Shown here in pieces: positions 25,638 to 33,415 of a DNA stretch of 64,000 bases. Below the pieces are notes generated by a model. That model was not told the DNA's origin, did not search any database, and worked only from the letters and a program-made list of their open reading frames with translations. The first letter of the stretch is position 1. Every line of letters starts with the position of its first letter. This stretch comes from Zestosphaera sp. (lineage in GTDB: Archaea; Thermoproteota; Thermoprotei_A; Sulfolobales; NBVN01): assembly GCA_038727705.1 (NCBI GenBank), contig JAVYVJ010000002.1, forward strand, positions 295,051-359,050, given 5' to 3'. Both the position numbers and the translations under genes were made by a program.

Positions 25638-25650
25638 AACCTGTTTTATT
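25633..25650. promoter_or_regulatory. Regulon palindrome 4 (dapA-like promoter)
   Basis: CATAAAACCTGTTTTATT is a near-perfect copy of the shared inverted repeat. The TATA-like TTCTATTTACC follows at about 25655-25665, and the ATG at 25680 would be close to the transcript start. Confidence 0.78.
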
Positions 25651-25679
25651 GATGTTCTATTTACCCACGTAAAGAATTC

Positions 25680-26585
25680 ATGGTGGTGTGCAACGTGTTC
25701 GAGGTCACGGGCATTATGACCGCGCTCATAACGCCGTTCAGAGCCGGCACTGAGCTGTGTGTGGAGTGTATTGAGCCCCTGATTAGGTTTCAGGTGGAGA
25801 GGGGTGTGGCAGGCCTCTACATATCGGGAACGTACGGTGAGGGCGTCATAACGCCGCTAAGCGTTAGGGAGGCCCTCTTCAGGAGGGTGATCGAGGCCGC
25901 GCCGTCGAAGACGACCCTCCTCCCGCACGTAGGCGGGGCGGACGTCGGGACCGTCACGCATCTGGCTAGGTTAGCCAAGGACTTAGGCTATCCAGCAGTG
26001 AGTGTTGTAGGCCCTCTATACCACGCCCCCACCAGAGCGGGCCTGGTGAAGTTCTTCAGCCACGTAGCCAGGGCGGACGTACCCATAATAATATACAACA
26101 ACAAGGGCAGGCAAGGGTACAACATATCCCCGGAGGACTTCGACGCCATCGTTAAGGAAGTCCCGCACGTCGCCGGGATAAAGGACGCCAGCTACGACGT
26201 CGAGCAGCTTCTGGAGTACGTTGCGAGGTTCGGGTCAAGGCACTTCATCGCCGGCGCCGGGGACAACCTCCTCCTCTACACGTTCGCCGTAGGCGCGCCG
26301 GCCCACATATGCGGGGTCTCGAACGCCCTCCCGGAGATCGCCACAGACCTCTACAAGGCAGTCACCGCGGGAGACTTGAGGAGGGCGGCCGAGCTTCAGT
26401 ACAGGATCGTCACGCTGAGGAAGGCGATCAGGAGGTTTGGTGTGGAGACGCAGGAGGTCCTGAGGGCGATGCTCAAGTTGAGGGGGGTTGACAGCGGTGA
26501 ACCGCCTATACAGCTGAGCTACACGCTCACCGACGAGCAGATGGGTGAACTTAAAAACATCTTGGGAAAGTACCTAACGCAGTAG
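25680..26585 (+). CDS. DapA/KDG-aldolase family lyase
   Basis: A 301-residue TIM-barrel enzyme of the dihydrodipicolinate synthase/N-acetylneuraminate lyase superfamily. Visible sites are GTYGEG (phosphate or carboxylate loop, about 49-54), the Tyr in IIIYNNKGRQG, and the Schiff-base Lys in AGIKDASYD (about 163). The usual YNVPGR is YNNKGRQG, so the substrate is probably not that of DapA. In archaea such enzymes cleave or dehydrate 2-keto-3-deoxy sugar acids, which fits this cluster. One nucleotide separates it from the dehydrogenase gene that follows. Confidence 0.88.
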   Translation: MVVCNVFEVTGIMTALITPFRAGTELCVECIEPLIRFQVERGVAGLYISGTYGEGVITPLSVREALFRRVIEAAPSKTTLLPHVGGADVGTVTHLARLAKDLGYPAVSVVGPLYHAPTRAGLVKFFSHVARADVPIIIYNNKGRQGYNISPEDFDAIVKEVPHVAGIKDASYDVEQLLEYVARFGSRHFIAGAGDNLLLYTFAVGAPAHICGVSNALPEIATDLYKAVTAGDLRRAAELQYRIVTLRKAIRRFGVETQEVLRAMLKLRGVDSGEPPIQLSYTLTDEQMGELKNILGKYLTQ

Positions 26586-26586
26586 T

Positions 26587-27627
26587 GTGAGGGCCTTGGG
26601 CAGAGTCAAGATAGCTGTAGTGAATTCCAAGTCATTCGGGCTCTACACGGACGCCGTTCAGAGGCTCGAGAGGATGGGAGAGGTAGCGAGGATAGAGGTC
26701 CCGAAAGACATAGGGGGTGGCGAGCTGGCGGCGAGGTTGGACGGCTACCACTTCATAATCGCTAGCGTAACGCCCAGGTACGGCAGGGAGTTCTTCGAAC
26801 GCAACGGCAGCGTTGTCATGATCGTCAGGCACGGGATAGGGTACGACAACATAGACGTTAAAGCGGCTGAGGAGCACGGCGTCATAGTGTCTAGGGTGCC
26901 TGGGTGGAGGGAGCGTGAGGCAGTCGCCGAATACACTGTAGCCCTGATGTTGAGTGCATTGAGGTTCGTCGTTCAAGCGTCCAACAAAGTCCGTGAGGGA
27001 AGGTGGGGTGAGAGGGCGAGGTTCATCGGAGGCGAGCTGAAGAACCTCACCGTAGGTCTCGTGGGCTTCGGGAACATAGGCTTCAGAGTGGCCACGATAC
27101 TGAGGAGCGGCTTCGGGGCGGACGTCGCCGTGTACGACCCATACATACCTAAGCAGAAGATAGAGGAGGCAGGGTTCAGACACTACTCAGACCTGTGTGA
27201 GTTGCTCAAGGTATCGGACATCGTAACCCTGCACGCCACCCTAACCCAGGAGAATTACCACATGATAGGCGCCAGGGAGTTCGAATGCATGAAGGACGGG
27301 GTTGTAATAGTCAACACAGCGCGAGGGGAGTTAATAGACACGCAACAATTAATAAAGTACGTGGAGGCGGGGAAGGTCAGCACGGCAGCGCTTGACGTGG
27401 TTGAGGGGGAGCCTATAGGTAGGGACCACCAACTCCTAAAGCATGAGAACATCATAGTGACCCCACACATCGCCGCATACACGTGGGAGGCGGTTAAAGG
27501 CATGGACGACGCGATGGTTGAGGCAGTGGTTAATTACTTAAGCGGCAAGCCGCTGGACGGCGTCGTCGTGATGCCAAGTAACCCTAGGAAGCTCCCGCCT
27601 GACACGACATTCACGCTACCGTCCTGA
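26587..27627 (+). CDS. D-isomer-specific 2-hydroxyacid dehydrogenase
   Basis: A 346-residue NAD(P)-dependent enzyme. The dinucleotide site is GLVGFGNIGF (about 154-163), and the catalytic set is Arg in NTARGELIDT, Glu in VVEGEPIG and His in VTPHIAAYT. Family members reduce glyoxylate, hydroxypyruvate or 2-keto sugar acids, or oxidise phosphoglycerate. As part of the sugar-acid operon it may interconvert a 2-keto acid and its hydroxy acid. The GTG start follows the previous stop by one base. Confidence 0.9.
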   Translation: MRALGRVKIAVVNSKSFGLYTDAVQRLERMGEVARIEVPKDIGGGELAARLDGYHFIIASVTPRYGREFFERNGSVVMIVRHGIGYDNIDVKAAEEHGVIVSRVPGWREREAVAEYTVALMLSALRFVVQASNKVREGRWGERARFIGGELKNLTVGLVGFGNIGFRVATILRSGFGADVAVYDPYIPKQKIEEAGFRHYSDLCELLKVSDIVTLHATLTQENYHMIGAREFECMKDGVVIVNTARGELIDTQQLIKYVEAGKVSTAALDVVEGEPIGRDHQLLKHENIIVTPHIAAYTWEAVKGMDDAMVEAVVNYLSGKPLDGVVVMPSNPRKLPPDTTFTLPS

Positions 27628-27663
27628 ACACTCGATAGGTGATGGGGGTGGGCGAGCAGCGTT

Positions 27664-27701
27664 GAGGGACCCCCACATTCCGAGGATGTGGTCGGGCCCT
27701 C
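27664..27701. repeat. Long hairpin between dehydrogenase and kinase genes
   Basis: GAGGG, CCC and CCACAT pair with ATGTGG, GGG and CCCTC, giving a 14-bp stem with small bulges and a seven-base loop. It may end the upstream transcript or regulate the kinase pair. The minus strand just beside it reads GAGTGGTTAAGGCGGAGGG, which resembles a tRNA-Ser D-arm region, but no complete tRNA is present. Confidence 0.55.
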
Positions 27702-27757
27702 CGCCTTAACCACTCCATTTATGTTTACTCACACATAATAGGTATTAGGTTAGGGCT

Positions 27758-29185
27758 TTGATAGTCGCTGTCGATGTGGGCACTTCAAGCGTGAAGGCAG
27801 GGCTTGTGAGTCCGGGCGGCAGACTCGTCAGGTCCTACGTCAAGCCCATCCCGTTAAGCACGCCGGCTCAGCTCGCCGCCGAACACGATTTAGAGCTTAT
27901 GTGGCGGCTGGTTCTGGAGGGGGTGGTGAGGGTCTCACGCGGCTATGAAGGCAAGGTTGAGGCCATATCGCTTGGCACGTACCTCCACGCCCTAGGAGTC
28001 TTAGATGAGAGATTCCGGGTGGTCGTGAATGTTATGACCTATCTTGACAGGCGTTGCCATGCAGAGCAGAAGGAGATTGAGGAGCGCGGGTTCGAGCTGT
28101 ACAGAAGGACTGGATGCCCCCCTATATTCGTCTTCCCACTGTGTAAAGCCTTATGGCTGAGGAGGCAAGGCCTGCTGAGGTCGTCGCATAAGCTGACCTT
28201 CCTTAAGGATTACCTGGTATACAAGCTGACCGGACGTCATGCCGTGGACTACGGGGTTGCGTCCGGGACTGGGTTCCTGAACGTGCGTGACTTAAGGTGG
28301 GAGCCGCTGGCTCTGGAGGCGGGTGCGGTGGACGAGGACATGCTACCGCAGTTAGTTGAGGGGGCTAAGGTCTATGAGCGTGTGGATGTGAGGGACGCGA
28401 GGCTAACGGACGTGGCGGTAGTTCCGGGGTCTTTCGACGGGGCCCTCCAGAACATAGGCTACGGCGTGTTCAGCCCGGATGCAGTGCTAAACCTAGGCTC
28501 AACCACTGTGGTCAGGGCGCTCACGCAGGACCTCGTGATAGATAGGGAGCCTGAGGCTAGGTTCTTCACGTACTACGCTGCCGACGGCTACAGAGTCGTA
28601 GGTGGGGCCTCCAACAACGGCATGGCGGTCGTCAAATGGTTTAAATCGATCTTTAGAGGAGGCCGCTCATTACGTGGCGGCATCATGTGTAGGGACGGCG
28701 TGTACGTCCTGCCGTTCGCAGCAGGGGAGAGGTACCCCTTCAGAGACCCTGACCTCACGTTCACGTTCACGGGCCTGCGTTTAGAGCACAAGCATGAGGA
28801 CTTAGTTAAGGCCTTGTTCGAGGGCATGGCGTTAGTGGCGAAGGCTATAGTTGATGCTGTTGAGGAGAACACCGTTGAAGTGAGGCAACTACACTGCGCA
28901 GGCGGCGGGTGCGGTAACGCGGATTTAGTGAGGGTTTTCGCTAACGTGCTATGTAAGCCAATACTCATTCACAAAAACCCCAGGAATGCAGTGGTTCTAG
29001 GTGCAGCAGCCACTGCCATGAAAGCCCTAGGCTACATAAAGTCTTTCAGTGAGGCTGAGTTTAGATCCGGAGCCCCGGTAACGCGCGTTAACCCTGATAA
29101 TGATTCATGCACCGTTTACGAGGAGTGCCTCAAGAAGTTCCTCAAGCTTGTTAACGTGTTTAGAGGGTCGCCCCAGGGGGTGTGA
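27758..29185 (+). CDS. FGGY-family carbohydrate kinase 1
   Basis: A 475-residue kinase of the gluconate/xylulose/glycerol kinase family. The first ATPase lobe starts VAVDVGTSSVKAGLV. The catalytic Asp is in GSFDGALQ (about 230). The second-lobe adenosine motif is CAGGGCGNADLVRVFANVL. It would phosphorylate a sugar, polyol or sugar acid. The shared stretch ELYRRTGCPP shows that it is a paralogue of the next gene. The TTG start is preceded by a TATA-like ATAATAGG, and no copy of the regulon palindrome is seen. Confidence 0.9.
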   Translation: MIVAVDVGTSSVKAGLVSPGGRLVRSYVKPIPLSTPAQLAAEHDLELMWRLVLEGVVRVSRGYEGKVEAISLGTYLHALGVLDERFRVVVNVMTYLDRRCHAEQKEIEERGFELYRRTGCPPIFVFPLCKALWLRRQGLLRSSHKLTFLKDYLVYKLTGRHAVDYGVASGTGFLNVRDLRWEPLALEAGAVDEDMLPQLVEGAKVYERVDVRDARLTDVAVVPGSFDGALQNIGYGVFSPDAVLNLGSTTVVRALTQDLVIDREPEARFFTYYAADGYRVVGGASNNGMAVVKWFKSIFRGGRSLRGGIMCRDGVYVLPFAAGERYPFRDPDLTFTFTGLRLEHKHEDLVKALFEGMALVAKAIVDAVEENTVEVRQLHCAGGGCGNADLVRVFANVLCKPILIHKNPRNAVVLGAAATAMKALGYIKSFSEAEFRSGAPVTRVNPDNDSCTVYEECLKKFLKLVNVFRGSPQGV

Positions 29186-29186
29186 T

Positions 29187-30662
29187 TTGAGGGTTCTCTC
29201 CATAGATTTAGGCACGACCAACCTCAAGACCTCCGTGCTTGAAATCGGTGACGACCTGAGGCAGGTTAGGACGTTGAAGTCCATCGTAAGCAGGCTAACG
29301 CCTCACACTCCAGAGCCCGGGGCCCACGAGCACAGCCCGCAGGAGGTGAGGATGCTCATCACCCAGCACGTGAGGCATCTAACACGTAGCTTCAAAGTGG
29401 ATGCGGTAGTCCTGGCGACGTACCTCTTCGCTACGGTGATTGTTGATAGGGAGCTTAAGCCGAGGAGCAACATAATCACGTGGCTGGATGAAAGGTCAAT
29501 AAAGTTCGTTAGGCTTGTCGGAGAACGCGGGCCCGAGCTCTACAGAAGGACCGGATGCCCGCCAACACATATCTACACCCTCCCTAAGCTACTATGGCTC
29601 AGGAGATCATGCCCGGCAACCCTTGCCAACGCCTTAATACTTGACGGGAAGTCGCTCCTGACCTCATGGATGCTGGGGTACCCGGTGACAGACCTCTCAA
29701 CAGCCTCAGGAACCTACCAGATGCTGAATATAAGCGAGCTTAAATGGGATCCGCTTGCGCTGGAGACTGCGGGTGTGGATGAGAGCTCGCTCCCGCAACT
29801 GGCTGAAGCGTACTTCACGGACGTATTGAGGGAGAGCGCGGCGGTAGACATGGGGCTGAAGCCAGCAACGCCCGTGATTCTAGGACTATATGACGGTGGT
29901 TCCATGATATTCGGTCTAAACGGGGGTGTGAGGGATGTGGCAGTCATGAACGTCGGCACCAGCGCCATGCTAAGGGCTGTGGTCAACAAACCTGTGGTTG
30001 ACTCATCACCGCACATGAGGCTTCAGACGTACTACCTACTCGATCGCCTGTGGCTCAGCGGCGGGGCGGTGAACAACGCCGGCGTCGTTGTGGAGTTTAT
30101 GGTGAAGCTAGTGAATGCTGACGTAAGCGAGCTCCCCAGGATTTTAGAGGGGGCTCCGCCTAAACCGTGGGAAACCCCTCTAACCTTACCCCTACTTCAT
30201 CCGGAGAGACTGCCGTTCCTGCGGAGTGCGGGTATGCACATACTCTCCATAGGGCCTGGCACCTCAGCGCGGGCACTGATCTGGGGGGTTGTGGAGGGGG
30301 TGTTAATGCTTCTAAAATTACTAGGCGATAGCCTCCACGAGAACGGCATCCCGTACGGGGAGGTAAGGATCGGCGGGGGGCTGGCTAGGTATAGGGGCGT
30401 CCGTGAGATGGCCTCACTGATCTTCGGTAAGAGGGTGGGGTATGTGGGCGGTGTTGAGGCGTCGCACATAGGCAACGCGCTACTCACTCTGAGAGCTACT
30501 GAAGGCGTCAAGGCGGTGGACGAGTTCGTCAGGAACGTGGGCACGTTACTGGAGTATGAGGATTTCAATGAAGCCCTCGCCAGGGAATATGAGCTGAAGT
30601 ACTCAAGGTTCAAACGCCTGGTCTGCAGTGACCTGCTTCAGCCGAGCTCTGAAGGTTCATAA
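29187..30662 (+). CDS. FGGY-family carbohydrate kinase 2
   Basis: A 491-residue paralogue of the preceding kinase, with LSIDLGTTNLKTSV at its start, the catalytic Asp in LGLYDGGSMIF and GGGLARYRGVREMASLIFG in the second lobe. TTG 29187 is chosen because it puts the conserved lobe at the N-terminus; an upstream in-frame ATG would add 29 unrelated residues. It lies one base after the first kinase, so the two are co-translated and could form a heteromer or act on different substrates. Confidence 0.9.
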   Translation: MRVLSIDLGTTNLKTSVLEIGDDLRQVRTLKSIVSRLTPHTPEPGAHEHSPQEVRMLITQHVRHLTRSFKVDAVVLATYLFATVIVDRELKPRSNIITWLDERSIKFVRLVGERGPELYRRTGCPPTHIYTLPKLLWLRRSCPATLANALILDGKSLLTSWMLGYPVTDLSTASGTYQMLNISELKWDPLALETAGVDESSLPQLAEAYFTDVLRESAAVDMGLKPATPVILGLYDGGSMIFGLNGGVRDVAVMNVGTSAMLRAVVNKPVVDSSPHMRLQTYYLLDRLWLSGGAVNNAGVVVEFMVKLVNADVSELPRILEGAPPKPWETPLTLPLLHPERLPFLRSAGMHILSIGPGTSARALIWGVVEGVLMLLKLLGDSLHENGIPYGEVRIGGGLARYRGVREMASLIFGKRVGYVGGVEASHIGNALLTLRATEGVKAVDEFVRNVGTLLEYEDFNEALAREYELKYSRFKRLVCSDLLQPSSEGS

Positions 30663-30674
30663 TGGTAGGGGTGA

Positions 30675-31382
30675 TTAAGCCCTGCGTTTGAGCGCGGCGT
30701 CCTTCAGGTAACCGTCCAGCAGGTTTAGAGATCTATCCATGAGGTCGAGGAGTCTCGGGTCGTGCGTGACTATAACCACGGTCGTTTTGAAGTCCTTCCT
30801 TATCTTTGTGAAGAGATCTATCACCTTCAACGCGGTGTTCCAGTCGAGGTTCGCCGTCGGCTCGTCAGCCAGGAGCACTGAGGGGGTCATGACCAGAGCC
30901 CTCGCTATAGCTACCCTCTGCTTCTCACCGCCGCTCAAGTGCTTCGTCCTGACGTCGACCTTACTAAGGAGTCCTATGTACTCCAGGACCTCCCTAACCC
31001 TCCTCACCCTCTCCTCCCTCCCGACCCCCGCTATCAGCATCGGTATCTCAACGTTCTCGAACACTGTGAACTCGTCTATCACGCCGTAGTCCTGAGGTAT
31101 GTAGCTGACCACGGTGTTCCTGATCATGGCCAGCCCGTTCTCGTCAAGCATGTTAAGGTTGTAGCCATCCACGATAATCTCCCCCCTGTCAGGCCTCACC
31201 AGCCCTGCAATCATCTTGAGTAGCGTGGTCTTGCCTGAGCCACTGGGTCCGTGGATACCCACTATCTCCCCCCTCCTGAAGGAGGCGTTGAGGTTCTTCA
31301 GCACCACTACCTTATTGTTTCCCTCGTCATACGTCTTCCACACATCCCTCAGGAGGACGACGACATCGCTCACACACCACAC
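30675..31382 (-). CDS. ABC transporter ATPase (MacB/LolD type)
   Basis: A 235-residue ATP-binding subunit with Walker A GPSGSGKTT, Q-loop YIPQDYG, signature LSGGEKQR, Walker B VLLADEPTANLD and the H-loop His in VIVTHDPR. The MacB/LolD/FtsE class acts with FtsX-like permeases as a mechanical transducer or lipid/protein exporter. It is last in a four-gene minus-strand operon that also encodes an FtsX-like permease, a small membrane protein and an OPT-like transporter. Confidence 0.93.
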   Translation of the reverse strand: MWCVSDVVVLLRDVWKTYDEGNNKVVVLKNLNASFRRGEIVGIHGPSGSGKTTLLKMIAGLVRPDRGEIIVDGYNLNMLDENGLAMIRNTVVSYIPQDYGVIDEFTVFENVEIPMLIAGVGREERVRRVREVLEYIGLLSKVDVRTKHLSGGEKQRVAIARALVMTPSVLLADEPTANLDWNTALKVIDLFTKIRKDFKTTVVIVTHDPRLLDLMDRSLNLLDGYLKDAALKRRA

Positions 31383-31429
31383 CCCGAGAAGATAGTGTTT
31401 CAGCAGGTGTTAAATCTGAAGCGCTTTAA

Positions 31430-31834
31430 TCACGTGGCGGCCCTAACGGACCTGTAGGTGAGGTTCAGCGTGGCTAGCGTGGCCGTGAACGTGAGTGTGA
31501 GGGCCGACAAGGCGATGATCGGGCCGGCCATGATGTACGGGGTCGAGATCAGGCCGGCGACTAGGAGGGAGTATAGGCTCAGCAGAGCCTTCACCTGGCC
31601 GGGCCTCAGGCCGTGTATGAAGAGTACGTAGAGGACTGAGGCGTGGATTCTGAAGTCCACCACGACCGCCGCCACGGAGGCTATAACGCTTAAGGACAGG
31701 ACTGCGTACTGGACGGCAACGCTGCTCCTGAAGGTCAGGAGCAGCAGGATGTTGAGCGCCGTGACCGCGGACACCTTGACTCCAGAGCTCCTGCCAGCGA
31801 CCCGGCTGAAGATCAGGAGTATGTCGCCTCCCAA
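31430..31834 (-). CDS. Small integral membrane protein
   Basis: A 134-residue protein with about four hydrophobic helices (around residues 25-35, 42-60, 85-105 and 107-125) and no known motif. It overlaps the upstream permease gene by 22 bp, which argues for coupled expression and a shared complex with the permease and ABC ATPase. It may complete the membrane part, because the permease itself has fewer helices at its C-terminal end than usual. Confidence 0.65.
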   Translation of the reverse strand: MGGDILLIFSRVAGRSSGVKVSAVTALNILLLLTFRSSVAVQYAVLSLSVIASVAAVVVDFRIHASVLYVLFIHGLRPGQVKALLSLYSLLVAGLISTPYIMAGPIIALSALTLTFTATLATLNLTYRSVRAAT

Positions 31835-33414
31835 GCCTTAACACCACCTATTACCTTAGAGACTGCCAAAGCGTTGATGCTCCTGCTCATCGTCTCGGAG
31901 ATCTCCTCAACCCCGAAGACCATGCTGTTTATGGTGATGTGCGTCCCCCCCTCCCCAGGGTTTATGAATATAGCTAAGTCCACGCCCGAGCCCCATGAGT
32001 CGACGTAGTCCATCTTAGCGTGTACGAAAGCCTCCCCTCCCTCCACCCTCCACTCGATCTCCTCCACGTAGAAGAACTCGTTGGCCTTAATGAGGTCCGC
32101 AATCACCTCACACAGCCTACTTACGTCCGCCACCGGCGTGATCAGGACATATCTGGCGGTGGGGGGCATGAACGCCTCCGTAGCCAGCCTCTCAGGCCTT
32201 ACTTTGAGGCCCATGTAGACCGTCGAGACAACCCATGCTAGGAGTAGGGCGACCATGGAGTTGAGGGTCGCTGCGCCTCCCATGGACGCGAACACGTAGG
32301 TTAGGGACGCCAGCCCGGGGGTTAGGATTGACATGATCGTGTAGCCGACGACTATGACCGTTATCGCCCAGGGCTGGAAGCCCATGTACGATATCTTGTC
32401 CCTCAACTCCCTCAGATAGGGGACTGTAGACGAGAAGACGGAGATTATTATCACGGAGGCAGTCACTGAGGAAATAACTGCTGAGACCACTGACTCCGCG
32501 GTGGGGACGCGGACATCGGATAGGAAGTACGCAACGCCGTTGCCGACCACGGCCACCTCGCTGACGGGGTACTGGGGTTCAAGGAGGCTGTAGAGCTCTG
32601 AAGGATCTACGAACCTGCTGACACGCCTCACCACCACGTCCGTCACCAGCTCCCTACCGCTGCCGCAGGTTCTGACAGCGTTCCGAAGCGACGTGATGAG
32701 GACGTGCTGCAGCGGGACTGTGATAGGTTCCGTGCCTACGTAACCCTGGATGGGTATTAGCGGTGTCCTGTAGAAGATGAGGTAGTTCCTGAGCATATCA
32801 CCGTTAACGCGTATCAGAAGCACTTCGTAAGAGATGTCGTCGACCTTAAGGAAATCCGCAACGAACTCACTGCCGGCCTCGCTGTAGAGGAAGACGCGGT
32901 CCTGAAGGCCCCTCTCGATACCCAGGCTCTTCAAGACGGTGTCCTCAACACCCACCAGCACGTAGATGAGCTTCCTGCTTCTCTCGAGGGTGTAGGGAGG
33001 GTCGAGGATCACCCTATAGAACTTCAGGCATTGCACGTCTGCACCCGCACGCTCCAGTATCGCTGAACACGCGTCGGCGTTGACGGGGGTTTCGAACCTG
33101 ACCATCAGGTCGTAGAACTCGTTACCGATGCTTCGGTCTTGGACAACCACCAGGTTGTTCTCGTACCTGGTGTTAAAGCCTGATATTATGACAGACGCCA
33201 CCACCGCCGCGAGGATCAGGTATGTGGACGGCTTCCTCAAGATGAGGAGGCTCAGCTTGTAGATGCTGACGATCCTCGCCAGCCTGGCCTTGACAGATAT
33301 CTTGAACTCCCTGACCATGGCTGACTCTACGCCCACGTACTTAATCGCTGAATAACCGACGGCGGCCATGACGAATACGTATACTGAAAGGAAGAATATC
33401 TGGGTAATGCTCAC
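31813..33414 (-). CDS. FtsX-like permease-type membrane protein
   Basis: A 533-residue protein: one N-terminal helix (about 5-27), a cytoplasmic basic stretch, a second helix (about 62-82), a large extracellular domain (about 85-295), then helices near 300-325, 345-370 and 378-398 and a soluble C-terminal domain. This resembles MacB/FtsX permeases, in which a large outside domain follows the first helices. Its ATPase is two genes downstream. The substrate could be a lipid or protein. The start is one base after the OPT-like gene's stop. Confidence 0.65.
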   Translation of the reverse strand: MSITQIFFLSVYVFVMAAVGYSAIKYVGVESAMVREFKISVKARLARIVSIYKLSLLILRKPSTYLILAAVVASVIISGFNTRYENNLVVVQDRSIGNEFYDLMVRFETPVNADACSAILERAGADVQCLKFYRVILDPPYTLERSRKLIYVLVGVEDTVLKSLGIERGLQDRVFLYSEAGSEFVADFLKVDDISYEVLLIRVNGDMLRNYLIFYRTPLIPIQGYVGTEPITVPLQHVLITSLRNAVRTCGSGRELVTDVVVRRVSRFVDPSELYSLLEPQYPVSEVAVVGNGVAYFLSDVRVPTAESVVSAVISSVTASVIIISVFSSTVPYLRELRDKISYMGFQPWAITVIVVGYTIMSILTPGLASLTYVFASMGGAATLNSMVALLLAWVVSTVYMGLKVRPERLATEAFMPPTARYVLITPVADVSRLCEVIADLIKANEFFYVEEIEWRVEGGEAFVHAKMDYVDSWGSGVDLAIFINPGEGGTHITINSMVFGVEEISETMSRSINALAVSKVIGGVKAWEATYS

Positions 33415-33415
33415 C

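Noticed and set aside
29100..29186. An earlier ATG start for the second kinase
   Set aside because: It would add 29 residues unlike any kinase and overlap the first kinase by 86 bp. The TTG at 29187 places the conserved ATPase lobe at the start.
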